NCBI GenBank assembly: GCA_024222395.1
Contig: JAAEPE010000486.1
Span: 1 to 41,624 of the forward strand
Source: Myxococcales bacterium
GTDB lineage: Bacteria > Myxococcota_A > Polyangia > Haliangiales > Haliangiaceae
Length of the DNA: 41,624 nt
Reading direction: 5' to 3'
The translations under genes were made by a program, and so were the position numbers. This document shows positions 24,687-32,831 of this stretch, piece after piece (the stretch's first letter is position 1; each line of letters starts with the position of its first letter). The notes beneath the pieces are model-generated. The model did no database searches. It was not told the DNA's origin and was given only the letters and a program-made list of their open reading frames with translations.

Positions 24687-25886
24687 TCAGCCCTCGGCAG
24701 CACAGCTCTCAAGCACCCGGTTGAGGCGCCCTACCGCATCTCGAAGAGATGTGGCATCTACCGATGTGAAACACATGCGCGCCCACTTCTGATACTGGCT
24801 GCCAAACGCACCTCCGGGCGTTAGCAACATCCCCGCGTCGACGAGGCGCTCTAGGATACGAACGCAATTCGTTTCGTCATCCCTGCAGTACTCGCTCAAA
24901 TCGAGAAAGAGATAGGTGGCTCCGCCCGGGGACACACACGGCGCTTGGACAAGCGTGTGTGCGATATCCCTGTGCTTCCTATACGTGTCCTTGGCACAGT
25001 CAACCCACGAATCCCCGGTGACGAGAGCTGCCAACGCAGCAGCCTGCATAGCTCTGGGCACATTGTAAACGGTGTGGCTCACCATCTTCCGCGTGCCTTG
25101 AAGCGCTCGCGCTGGCCCGGCTAGATAGCCCACTCGAATCCCCGCCAAACCGTAGCTCTTGGAGAAGGAGAATACCGTTAGGGTTTGCTCTTCCATGCCT
25201 GGAAGGCTGGCGATGCTTGTGAACTTGCCGTCGAATACGAAGTTTTCGTAGACCTCGTCGGAGATCACCCACAACCCGTGGCGCTGAGCCACTCGAGCGA
25301 TGCCTGCCAACTCGGCTCTGGTGAAGACCTTGCCGTCAGGGTTATTGGGATTGGCAAAGTAGATGGCGGTCGTCATCGGAGTGAGATAGCTCTCGAGAAG
25401 AGCCTCCACATCCGCTCCTGGGTCTCGCATCAGCACATGAGAGAACGGCACCTCAATTGATCGCAAGCCACAGCTGTGAGCAATGCCACGCATGAGAGGC
25501 CAGTAAGGGGCGAGAAGCAGAATGTGCTCCCCTGGGTCCATAGCGGTTCGCACTGCACAAGAAAGGGCGTGGGTCGCCCCCATCGTGATTTGAACGTTCG
25601 CAGCTCGCATGCCGCGCATCCGGTTCTTGGTCTCGAGCTTTTGGAGAATGGCACCGACAAATTCCTGATGCCCGTGGGGCGGCGAGTACTTGTAGAGGTC
25701 TGGAGCCGATTCGAGATTGAAGCCCAGCGCACCCAGTCGCGATTGTTTCGGCGGGTCGAGATGCGTATCTCCCACGTGAAACGGTACGATCCGACCGTCG
25801 TAGTTCTGCGCCCGAATCTTGAGGCCCTCGAACACCGAGGAGGGCATTGTCTCTATTGATCCGGAGAGTATGGGGTGCCTTGGCAC
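24687..25886 (-). CDS. PLP-dependent aminotransferase, class I/II
   Basis: A 399-residue fold-type I aminotransferase. Signatures: YFANPNNPDGKVF (NPxNPxG), WVISDEVYENFVFDG with Asp210 for the pyridine nitrogen, and FSFSKSYGLAGIRVGYLAG with Lys243 as the Schiff-base lysine. It starts at GTG; ATG at 25847 (MPSSVFEGLKIRAQ) is an alternative that fits the usual family N-terminus better. The amino-acid specificity cannot be told from motifs; the class includes aspartate, aromatic and alanine-type enzymes. First gene of the minus-strand run that continues to 16873, divergent from the glycosyltransferase across about 60 bp. Confidence 0.9.
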   Translation of the reverse strand: MPRHPILSGSIETMPSSVFEGLKIRAQNYDGRIVPFHVGDTHLDPPKQSRLGALGFNLESAPDLYKYSPPHGHQEFVGAILQKLETKNRMRGMRAANVQITMGATHALSCAVRTAMDPGEHILLLAPYWPLMRGIAHSCGLRSIEVPFSHVLMRDPGADVEALLESYLTPMTTAIYFANPNNPDGKVFTRAELAGIARVAQRHGLWVISDEVYENFVFDGKFTSIASLPGMEEQTLTVFSFSKSYGLAGIRVGYLAGPARALQGTRKMVSHTVYNVPRAMQAAALAALVTGDSWVDCAKDTYRKHRDIAHTLVQAPCVSPGGATYLFLDLSEYCRDDETNCVRILERLVDAGMLLTPGGAFGSQYQKWARMCFTSVDATSLRDAVGRLNRVLESCAAEG

Positions 25887-25949
25887 GCGAGAACTGTAAC
25901 ACCGCCCTCTTTACCCAAGTCGTCTTAACGCGGTATTTTGCAGCTGCCG

Positions 25950-28334
25950 ATGTCTGAATCTGCCGAAAGCAAAACCGAAGACGATTCGTCGCGCTCGGAG
26001 CTTCCCTCGGCCACCGCACGGGGCCCCGGTCCCCTCAGCGCCTTCTACCGATCGGTAGCGCCCTACGAACTCGCCTTCGTCATTGGTATAGCTCTCGTCG
26101 TCTTGCTCACGGGTATGTCGAGTTACACCCTCATTGATCCTTGGGAAACCCACTATGCCGAGGTTGCCCGACGCATGCTCGAAGGCAACGACTGGGTTCA
26201 CCTCCAAGCAGAGAACCAGAGTTTTCGCTCCAAGCCCGTCCTAACCTTCTGGCTAATCGCAGGCTCCATGCAGACGCTGGGGGTTGCCACCGATGGCGGC
26301 TATTCAGGTGAACTCACAGATTCCGCTTGGGTCATATTTTCGATTCGCTTGCCCTTCGCCCTCTTCGGCGTCCTCGGGCTTACAATGCTCTGGTCCATGC
26401 TGGCAAAACTTGTCAATCGGCGAGTGGCATGGGTTTCATTCCTCGTTCTTCTTAGCTCTCCCTTCTACTTCATGGTGGCCCGGCAGGCCATCACCGATAT
26501 GCCAATGGTCGCAAGCCTCATTGGTGCCATTGCGTGCTTTTCCATGGCAGTACACGGAGAGAACAAGGAAATCCGCCCGTTTTGGAAACGTGTTACCGCG
26601 CTTCATGTCTTGATTGCTGCGGTTCTACTCATCGTGGGCGCGCAGCTGGTCTATCTCTACTACTACTTTGGGACTGCACACCCAGGTGTCGCTCAAGGCG
26701 TGCGACTGGGGCCGCTCACGATACTAATCCCGATGACGCTACTGCTCATTGCATGGTTGGCCTCCATGCTGCCGCAGATGCCAGCTCGGATTCGCTTCAC
26801 AGTCCGCAACAAGCAGCAGCTCAATATGCTGTGGTTCTTCCTCTTCATCGGCATCACGGTCCTGGCGAAGGGCCCACCCGGTATCGCGCTGGCCGGCCTC
26901 ATTTGCCTGCTCTACATCCTCATCACCGGAGAGTGGAAACTGCTGCTGAAGCTAGAGCTTGTGCGGGGCCCAATCCTCACGGCCTTGATAGCCCTGCCCT
27001 GGCACTTTGCGATGTTCCTCAAAGACGGGCCGGCATGGTCCAATGAGTACATCAATCACCACATGCTCAATCGCTTTGGCAAGGGTGTGCATGGCGACTC
27101 AGGCACTTTCGACTACTTCGCCTCCCAACTGGGAATCGGCATGTGGCCGTGGATTGCTCTCTTGCCAGCCGCGCTCCTAGGAATTCTCTACAGCGCCCGC
27201 AAGGACACACGAGATGGCCGGGTGAGGCTGCTCGTGGGTATTTGGGCCATTGCTGGCTTCGCCACCTTCTGTGCTTCAGAGACCAAGTTCCATCACTACG
27301 TATTGCCTGTGGTGCCAGCGCTCGCCGTCCTCGTCGGCTTCTGGCTCGACGACTTTCTCAGTGGTCGGCACAAGCGCTCAACCCTCGCAATTCTGGTCGG
27401 CATTCCCATTGCTGGGCTATTGGCTCGCGACTTTGTGGGCGAGCAAAAGCAAATCATGGAACTCTCGATCTATCGCTATGACAGGCCGTGGCCGAGCGGT
27501 GAGCCCTGGTTCGTCGACACAACCACAGGCTTCATGGTGTTTGGCACACTGATCTCATTGCTACTCGTGGTGCTCTGTATCGAGCGTCTGCGCCGCTTCA
27601 GCGTCCCGACCCTTCTCAGTGCCGGTATGGCCTTTGGCCTGTGGGTCATGCACAGCTATACACCAAAGGCGGCGGCCCACTGGGGGCAGCGCGCGCTTCA
27701 TCGTACGTACTATGCCAAGCGGCAAATCCACGGGGTCGACTACCAGTACTACAGCTTGCGAGATCTCGCCGACGACTGGAAGAGCGATTCCAAAGTCCTA
27801 GTAGAGAGCGTCATCCCGGACGAATTCCCTGCAGGCGCTCCAATGCGCATTCAGATTTTCGTCCCCGGTGCGGGCATCCCCGACGACAGAGTTATTCTCA
27901 ATGGTGCGGTGGCCAGTATTGGCAAGAACAAGTTCTGGATTGAAGTCCCAGCAAGCGAACGTGCAAAGCTCTCGGACCTTGTAGCGCGTGGCGCTAAGAT
28001 GCAGCGCGCCAAGCGGCGGCCGTGGAAACAAGTCAATGCGGATCGCATGGTCGCTTGGCAGCTCAACTGGCACGGCGAGGATTTTTGGACGGCCGGTGAG
28101 ATGTATGGCCATCGGGACGACGCCAAGAGCATATTCAAGAGCACAAAGAACGACGCCTTCCTCAAGTGGATAGAAGATCCTGAGCGAGCTGGTCGTACCT
28201 ACTTCATTGTCACGGAAGCTGGGCGTGCCCGAGGGGGGTTAAGAGGAGTCTTGCCGACACCGCGCGCCAAAAAGACCCACGAGATCCTCGACACCTCGTG
28301 CAACAAATTCTCTCTCGTGCGCTTCTCGCTGTAG
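25950..28334 (+). CDS. GT39/ArnT-like membrane glycosyltransferase
   Basis: A large integral membrane protein of 794 residues from ATG 25950 (a TTG at 25938 is also in frame). The first membrane helix is followed by SYTLIDPWETHYAEVARRML, with Asp63 and Glu66 as the catalytic acid pair of the PMT/ArnT (GT-C) fold. YFMVARQAITDMPMV and KPVLTFWLIA are family features, and about a dozen membrane helices follow. The C-terminal 230 residues (from about 565) are a soluble domain, presumably periplasmic. Such enzymes transfer sugar from a polyprenyl-phosphate donor to lipid A, proteins or other glycans. Acceptor unknown. It is 275 bp upstream of the MoxR/vWA operon. Confidence 0.9.
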   Translation: MSESAESKTEDDSSRSELPSATARGPGPLSAFYRSVAPYELAFVIGIALVVLLTGMSSYTLIDPWETHYAEVARRMLEGNDWVHLQAENQSFRSKPVLTFWLIAGSMQTLGVATDGGYSGELTDSAWVIFSIRLPFALFGVLGLTMLWSMLAKLVNRRVAWVSFLVLLSSPFYFMVARQAITDMPMVASLIGAIACFSMAVHGENKEIRPFWKRVTALHVLIAAVLLIVGAQLVYLYYYFGTAHPGVAQGVRLGPLTILIPMTLLLIAWLASMLPQMPARIRFTVRNKQQLNMLWFFLFIGITVLAKGPPGIALAGLICLLYILITGEWKLLLKLELVRGPILTALIALPWHFAMFLKDGPAWSNEYINHHMLNRFGKGVHGDSGTFDYFASQLGIGMWPWIALLPAALLGILYSARKDTRDGRVRLLVGIWAIAGFATFCASETKFHHYVLPVVPALAVLVGFWLDDFLSGRHKRSTLAILVGIPIAGLLARDFVGEQKQIMELSIYRYDRPWPSGEPWFVDTTTGFMVFGTLISLLLVVLCIERLRRFSVPTLLSAGMAFGLWVMHSYTPKAAAHWGQRALHRTYYAKRQIHGVDYQYYSLRDLADDWKSDSKVLVESVIPDEFPAGAPMRIQIFVPGAGIPDDRVILNGAVASIGKNKFWIEVPASERAKLSDLVARGAKMQRAKRRPWKQVNADRMVAWQLNWHGEDFWTAGEMYGHRDDAKSIFKSTKNDAFLKWIEDPERAGRTYFIVTEAGRARGGLRGVLPTPRAKKTHEILDTSCNKFSLVRFSL

Positions 28335-28609
28335 CGAGCACGCTTCCGAGACGAGAGCGCTCTGTGCAGCAGCGCCTGCCTCTTACTTTCTGTGGCGCCT
28401 GTCACCGGTACCGGCCACACTTTGTAAAGCGCCTCTCGTGAGAGGTAGGCAAGTGTAGGCGGCAATTCGCATATCGTTAGACCTTCTCCCAATCTCTGCC
28501 GTTCAAGGAACAGCACGGCGCCGACGAGTGTTCACATGTTTGCTACAATTTAAACCAAGGTTCCGGATAGTCCCGGTGCCTTAGAGACACGCCCACTGGC
28601 TCATATCGC
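28335..28609. other. Gap with stem-loops and possible promoter before the vWA operon
   Basis: No convincing gene. TGTGGC (28391-28396) pairs with GCCACA (28414-28419), and CCTCTCGTGAGAGG (28432-28445) is a nearly perfect small hairpin; either could end the glycosyltransferase transcript. A -10-like TACAAT lies at 28544-28549 in an AT-rich patch, about 60 bp before the next ATG, but I see no good -35 element. Confidence 0.45.
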
Positions 28610-30769
28610 ATGGTCGATACCTCCTCAATTCACAGAGTTATAGGCACAGCTCGCCGGCGCCTCAAGATGCAGGCAGCCATGGAGTGGGCCACCCTCGCCT
28701 CGATTGCCACCTCGGCAATTGTCATGGGCGTAGTCGTCGCAGCTCGCCTCGGTTGGGTCGCTGAAGGCAATGCTCTCGTAGCGATCATCTCCGCAGCGTG
28801 CCTGATTCCACTGGCTGCGCTCCTTGGTGCCTCTCGGCCCTTCACCGACAACTTCGTAGCCACAAAGATCGACCGCAGTAGCGAGCTCTCCGATCGCCTA
28901 GCCAGCGCCTGCGCATTCGAAAACAAACTCAGAAACGCGAAAAGCGACTCTGTAGACGCGGACACCAAGGTGATGATGCATCTCGCGATGCTCGATGCTG
29001 CCAAGCATGTCGAGAAGGCAAGGCCAAAGCTCGCGACGCCATTTCGGAGGCCGAGAGAAGGCCGAGCGGCTCTGGCCTTTGCTGCAGTGGCAATTCTCGT
29101 CTCAGGTATTCGAATCGATCGCGACGTGCCAAAGCCCGCTCTCGCACAGCTCGTGCCCGCCGCAGCAATTGGGGGATCCGTGGTCACCGCTACCGGCAAT
29201 CGCCTCCTAACGCCTGCCGGACCGCGCGACACTGTGGTCTTTGTCGGAGAGGGAGAGACCGCCTTAACCGCCAAGGTGCTCAGCGTCACTACCAAGCGTG
29301 TGGAGTTCGAGATCCCACCGCAGGCCCCCGTCGGCATGACGACAATCACGGTGCGAGCCGGAGCCTACAAAACCCAAGCGCGTCCCTTCGAGATTCTCGA
29401 CGAAGAAGATCCACGGGCCATCCCGGAAGAGAACGTCGTCCTAGAAGACGAAGATGTTGAGTTCGTGCGCGACCTTGTGGCCGAGCTTCGCAAGACGTCA
29501 GAGGCCAACGAGGACTTGGCTCTAGAGGAGCTTGCCAACAAACTAGATAAACTCCTAGACCAAGCAGAGAAGGGCCAAGTCAACAAGAAGCAGATTCTCG
29601 AAGCACTGAGCAAGGCCGAAGAGAAGTACATGGAAGGCTCGAAAGAGGCGGTGGAAGAGTCAGTTTCCGACCTCAAGAAGGCCGGCAAAGAGCTAAAGAA
29701 GGACAAGCTAACCAAGGACCTCGGCAAGGCGCTCGAAACCGGGGACCTAGAGCAAGCCAAGGCCGAGATGGAAAAGCTTGCCAAGAAGCTTGAGGACAAC
29801 AAGCCAACGGAGAAGCAAGAGCAGCAGCTTGGCAAGGCGATGGAGAAGGCCGCTGAGAAGATGGCCAAAGCTGAAGAGAAGCGCGATGCCAAGATGCAGA
29901 AGCACATAAGCAAGAAGCAGGAGAGCATTCGCAAGCTCGAGAAGAAGCGTGAGGAATCACGCACTGAAGAAGAGAAGGAAGAGACCGTTCGCCGCCTCGA
30001 AAAGGAGAAGCGCGAACTCAGACGCCTGCAGCGCAAGCAGGAGGAGAAACAGAAAGACGCCAGCAAGCGAGAGCTCAAGCAGCTTCACCGCAAGATGAGC
30101 GAGGCCGCCAAGCAGCTTCAGAAGAAGCAACAGAAGCAGCAACAACGCCAGCGCAGTCGCCGAGAAGTTTCGAAGACGATGCGCGACATGGCGAGGCGAA
30201 CAGGCAAGGTCTCGCAAGACAAGCGAAAGATGGCCAACAAGCCCAAGGTCGTGACCCAGATGTCCGACTTGAAAGAGGCTCTGCGCCGCGCCAAGCGAAA
30301 GGGCAAGAAAGGCCCGAAGAATCGCTTTGGCCGCAATGGCAAGCGCAAGAAGGACTTTGGGTCCAGAGCTCGCGGCGGCAAGGGACAGAAGGGTGCCTGG
30401 AAGCCGGGCCAAGGTCAGGGCGGCAAGAAACCGGGCCAGGGCCAGGGCCAGGCCCAAGGTCAGGGCGGCAAGAAGCCGGGCGGCAAGGAATACGGCGATA
30501 GCCACGATCCGGATAGCCTCATGGGCGACTCAACCAAGACCACGGGCAATACCAAGGATGAGAACCTCCAGGGCGTGCGCGGCAAGGGGCCGTCTACGCG
30601 AGAGACGATTCTCACAGCCGCCCAAAAGGGCTTTGCATCACGCTCCTACGAGGATGTCTTCGTTCACTACAAGGCCGTCCTTGAAGAAGTCATCAAGGCA
30701 GAGAAAGTGCCAAGCGGCTACAAACACTACGTACAGCGCTATTATCACCAAATTCGCCCGACAAAATGA
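28610..30769 (+). CDS. Membrane protein with long Lys/Glu/Gln-rich coiled coil, first gene of MoxR/vWA operon
   Basis: A 719-residue protein of no family I can name with certainty. Two N-terminal membrane helices (about residues 22-40 and 50-65) are followed by a helical segment with a third hydrophobic stretch (ALAFAAVAILVSGI), then a small beta domain (about 190-260: VVFVGEGETALTAKVLSV...ITVRAGAYKTQARPFEIL) resembling an IPT/TIG or Ig-like fold. Residues about 285-530 are a highly charged coiled coil. Residues about 560-650 are basic Gly/Lys/Gln low complexity including GQGQGGKKPGQGQG. The conserved-looking C-terminus ends SYEDVFVHYKAVLEEVIKAE...YYHQIRPTK. The layout recalls DUF4175-like proteins that accompany MoxR, DUF58 and vWA genes. 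Its TGA overlaps the first MoxR ATG. Confidence 0.8.
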   Translation: MVDTSSIHRVIGTARRRLKMQAAMEWATLASIATSAIVMGVVVAARLGWVAEGNALVAIISAACLIPLAALLGASRPFTDNFVATKIDRSSELSDRLASACAFENKLRNAKSDSVDADTKVMMHLAMLDAAKHVEKARPKLATPFRRPREGRAALAFAAVAILVSGIRIDRDVPKPALAQLVPAAAIGGSVVTATGNRLLTPAGPRDTVVFVGEGETALTAKVLSVTTKRVEFEIPPQAPVGMTTITVRAGAYKTQARPFEILDEEDPRAIPEENVVLEDEDVEFVRDLVAELRKTSEANEDLALEELANKLDKLLDQAEKGQVNKKQILEALSKAEEKYMEGSKEAVEESVSDLKKAGKELKKDKLTKDLGKALETGDLEQAKAEMEKLAKKLEDNKPTEKQEQQLGKAMEKAAEKMAKAEEKRDAKMQKHISKKQESIRKLEKKREESRTEEEKEETVRRLEKEKRELRRLQRKQEEKQKDASKRELKQLHRKMSEAAKQLQKKQQKQQQRQRSRREVSKTMRDMARRTGKVSQDKRKMANKPKVVTQMSDLKEALRRAKRKGKKGPKNRFGRNGKRKKDFGSRARGGKGQKGAWKPGQGQGGKKPGQGQGQAQGQGGKKPGGKEYGDSHDPDSLMGDSTKTTGNTKDENLQGVRGKGPSTRETILTAAQKGFASRSYEDVFVHYKAVLEEVIKAEKVPSGYKHYVQRYYHQIRPTK
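30411..30481 (+). repeat. Internal 45-bp-spaced direct repeat in the coiled-coil gene
   Basis: A 26-bp string beginning AAGGTCAGGGCGGCAAGAA occurs at 30411 and again at 30456 with one mismatch, separated by GGCCAG repeats. It encodes the QGQGGKKPG low-complexity segment and could expand or contract by slippage. Confidence 0.7.
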
Positions 30770-31899
30770 TCGACGCGGACCGTCCGCAGAAGAATCGCCC
30801 GCACGAAATAGTCGCCCGCACGAATAGTCGCCCGCCAACATGCGGGCATGAACGAGAAGAAGAACCAACAGCAATGAACGAAACCAAGTCAGATTCCAGC
30901 GCCCCAGATACCGCCAACGTCGAGGCCATCGTAGCGGGCTTCGTGACAGATCTGCGCCGACTACGGGACGAAATCGGAACGATGATCGTCGGCCAGGACG
31001 AAATTGTCGAAGGCGTCATCATGACGATATTGGGTGGCGGTCACGCACTCCTCGAAGGCGTCCCAGGGCTCGGAAAGACCATGCTCGTGAAGACGCTGAG
31101 TCAGTGCTTACACGTAGACTTCTCGCGCATCCAATTCACGCCAGATCTCATGCCCGCTGATATTGTCGGCACCAACATGATTGTCGAAACACCAACAGGC
31201 GGAAAGGCCTTTGAGTTCCAGAAGGGGCCGGTGTTCTCAAACATCCTACTCGCCGATGAGATCAACCGCGCAACTCCGAAGACGCAGAGTGCACTGCTCG
31301 AGGCGATGCAAGACGGGTCCGTTACCGTTGGCAAGACGACGTACCAACTAGAGCAACCATTCTTCGTCTTGGCGACGCAGAACCCGTTGGAGATGGAGGG
31401 AACCTACCCCCTCCCCGAGGCTCAGCTCGATAGATTCTTCTTCAAGCTTCGCGTCGAGTTTCCCACGCGAGAAGACCTGCATACGATCATCGACCGCACC
31501 ACGAGCGACGAGAAGCCAACGCCACAGGCAGTGCTCAGCGGTGCCGAGCTCTTGAAAATGCGCAACGTCGTTCGCAGGGTGCCCATCTCTCGCGAGATTC
31601 AGGACTACGCCATCCGCATGCTGCAGGCCACACACCCGGATACAGACCAAAGCACGGAGATAACAAAGAAGTACGTGCGCTACGGTGGCTCACCCCGCGG
31701 CGTGCAGACGCTCATTCTGGCAGCAAAGATTCGCGCACTGCTCGAAGGGCGTTTCGCAGTATCCATAGATGATATTCGCCACGTCTCGCGCCCCGCCCTG
31801 CGCCACCGCATCATGCTCAACTTCGAAGGTGAGGCAGAGGGCATCGATCCTGATGCAATACTCGGGGACATCATTGAGCGCCTTCCCGAGTCACTCTAG
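30766..31899 (+). CDS. MoxR-family AAA+ ATPase
   Basis: AAA+ chaperone-like ATPase of the MoxR group, which works with vWA-domain proteins in complex assembly or metal insertion. Motifs: Walker A GVPGLGKT, Walker B LLADEINRATPKTQSALLEA, ATQNPLEMEGTYPLPEAQLDRFFF, and the lid region YVRYGGSPRGVQTLILAAKI. The frame opens at ATG 30766, overlapping the upstream stop as ATGA. The segment to residue 36 is low complexity over a repeated DNA leader. Family comparison favours ATG 30874 (MNETKSDSS..., 341 residues), which has a GAAGAAGAA purine run before it. Probably the energy-supplying member of the operon. Confidence 0.93.
   Translation: MIDADRPQKNRPHEIVARTNSRPPTCGHEREEEPTAMNETKSDSSAPDTANVEAIVAGFVTDLRRLRDEIGTMIVGQDEIVEGVIMTILGGGHALLEGVPGLGKTMLVKTLSQCLHVDFSRIQFTPDLMPADIVGTNMIVETPTGGKAFEFQKGPVFSNILLADEINRATPKTQSALLEAMQDGSVTVGKTTYQLEQPFFVLATQNPLEMEGTYPLPEAQLDRFFFKLRVEFPTREDLHTIIDRTTSDEKPTPQAVLSGAELLKMRNVVRRVPISREIQDYAIRMLQATHPDTDQSTEITKKYVRYGGSPRGVQTLILAAKIRALLEGRFAVSIDDIRHVSRPALRHRIMLNFEGEAEGIDPDAILGDIIERLPESL
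30795..30850 (+). repeat. Triplicated TCGCCCGCACGAA repeat and hairpin in the MoxR leader
   Basis: TCGCCCGCACGAA occurs at 30795 and 30812, and a truncated TCGCCCGCC at 30828. Just after, CATGCGGGCATG (30839-30850) is an inverted repeat whose GCGGGC is complementary to each GCCCGC. Alternative RNA pairings upstream of the ATG at 30874 are possible. Confidence 0.5.
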
Positions 31900-31910
31900 G
31901 CTGCAAGCAG

Positions 31911-32831
31911 GTGGCAGCCCGAGCAAAGAAAGCCGCAAAGATCGAAGACGATAGGTCCTCGCTCTTTGACGAAGAGTTTCTGAAGAAGCTCGAATACCTG
32001 CATATGGTGTCACGCAAGACATTTGTGGGGCAGAACCGTGCCGACAGACGAATGCGCAAGATCGGATCTGGAATTGAGTTCGCGGATCACCGCAAGTACT
32101 CAACGGGGGACGACTTCCGCTACATCGATTGGAATGTCTACGGACGCATCGACAAACTCCTTCTCCGGCTCTTCGAGGAGGAGGAGGACTTGCACATCTA
32201 CATCCTCATGGATGCGAGCAAGTCGATGCTCATAGGCAACCCGCTCAAATTGCATTACGCCATGCAAATGGCGGCAGCTCTCACCTACGTGGGCCTCGCA
32301 AATCTCGACAGAGTGGGCATCGTGCCCTTCTCAGAGAACCTGCATCCTCATCTCCCTGTCGCGCGAGGCAAGGGGCGAATATTCAAAGTCTTCGACTTCC
32401 TTCGCGGCATCGAAGCCGGTGGTCCAACAAAGCTCGAAGTCGCGACCCAGAGCTTCATTCACCGCTACAAGCGCAAAGGGCTGGTCATCGTCATCTCGGA
32501 CTTCTACGATCCCAGCGGCTTCGAAGAGGGAATCAACAGCCTGCGATACAACGGCTTCGAGCCCTTCGTCCTGCAAATCTACGACGAGAAAGAGGTCAAT
32601 CCGAGCTTCCACGGCGACCTAACCCTAGTCGACTGCGAAACCGGGGCTGCAAAGGAAATAACAGTATCCAAGTCGCTAATCGAAGCCTACAAGCGCGAAC
32701 ACGAGAAATACTGCGCCGAACTTAGCGACTTCTGCTCATCAAAGAACATTCCCTATTTCCGGACGCATACCAAGATAGCATTCGACGAACTCGTGCTCAC
32801 AATCTTCCGGCAAGGTGGGTTCCTCAAGTGA
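31911..32831 (+). CDS. DUF58 (vWA-like) protein
   Basis: A 306-residue protein starting at GTG 11 bp after the MoxR stop. It carries the DUF58 hallmark RKYSTGDDFRYIDWNVYGR (residues about 63-81), then a vWA-like fold with LMDASKSM (DxSxS MIDAS motif) and VIVISDFYDP. DUF58 proteins are standard partners of MoxR ATPases. No membrane segment, so probably cytoplasmic. Its TGA overlaps the GTG of the next gene (GTGA), implying translational coupling. Confidence 0.93.
   Translation: MAARAKKAAKIEDDRSSLFDEEFLKKLEYLHMVSRKTFVGQNRADRRMRKIGSGIEFADHRKYSTGDDFRYIDWNVYGRIDKLLLRLFEEEEDLHIYILMDASKSMLIGNPLKLHYAMQMAAALTYVGLANLDRVGIVPFSENLHPHLPVARGKGRIFKVFDFLRGIEAGGPTKLEVATQSFIHRYKRKGLVIVISDFYDPSGFEEGINSLRYNGFEPFVLQIYDEKEVNPSFHGDLTLVDCETGAAKEITVSKSLIEAYKREHEKYCAELSDFCSSKNIPYFRTHTKIAFDELVLTIFRQGGFLK

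Noticed and set aside
28630..29349. 239-codon minus-strand ORF
   Set aside because: Antisense to the same gene, Ala/Thr/Arg-rich without pattern.
29365..30078. 237-codon minus-strand ORF opposite the coiled-coil gene
   Set aside because: Ser/Leu/Arg-rich translation is what the antisense of Lys/Glu-rich codons produces; no domain or ribosome site.
30795..30836. Possible CRISPR-like array
   Set aside because: Three copies of a 9-13-bp unit 16-17 bp apart are far too short for repeats and spacers.
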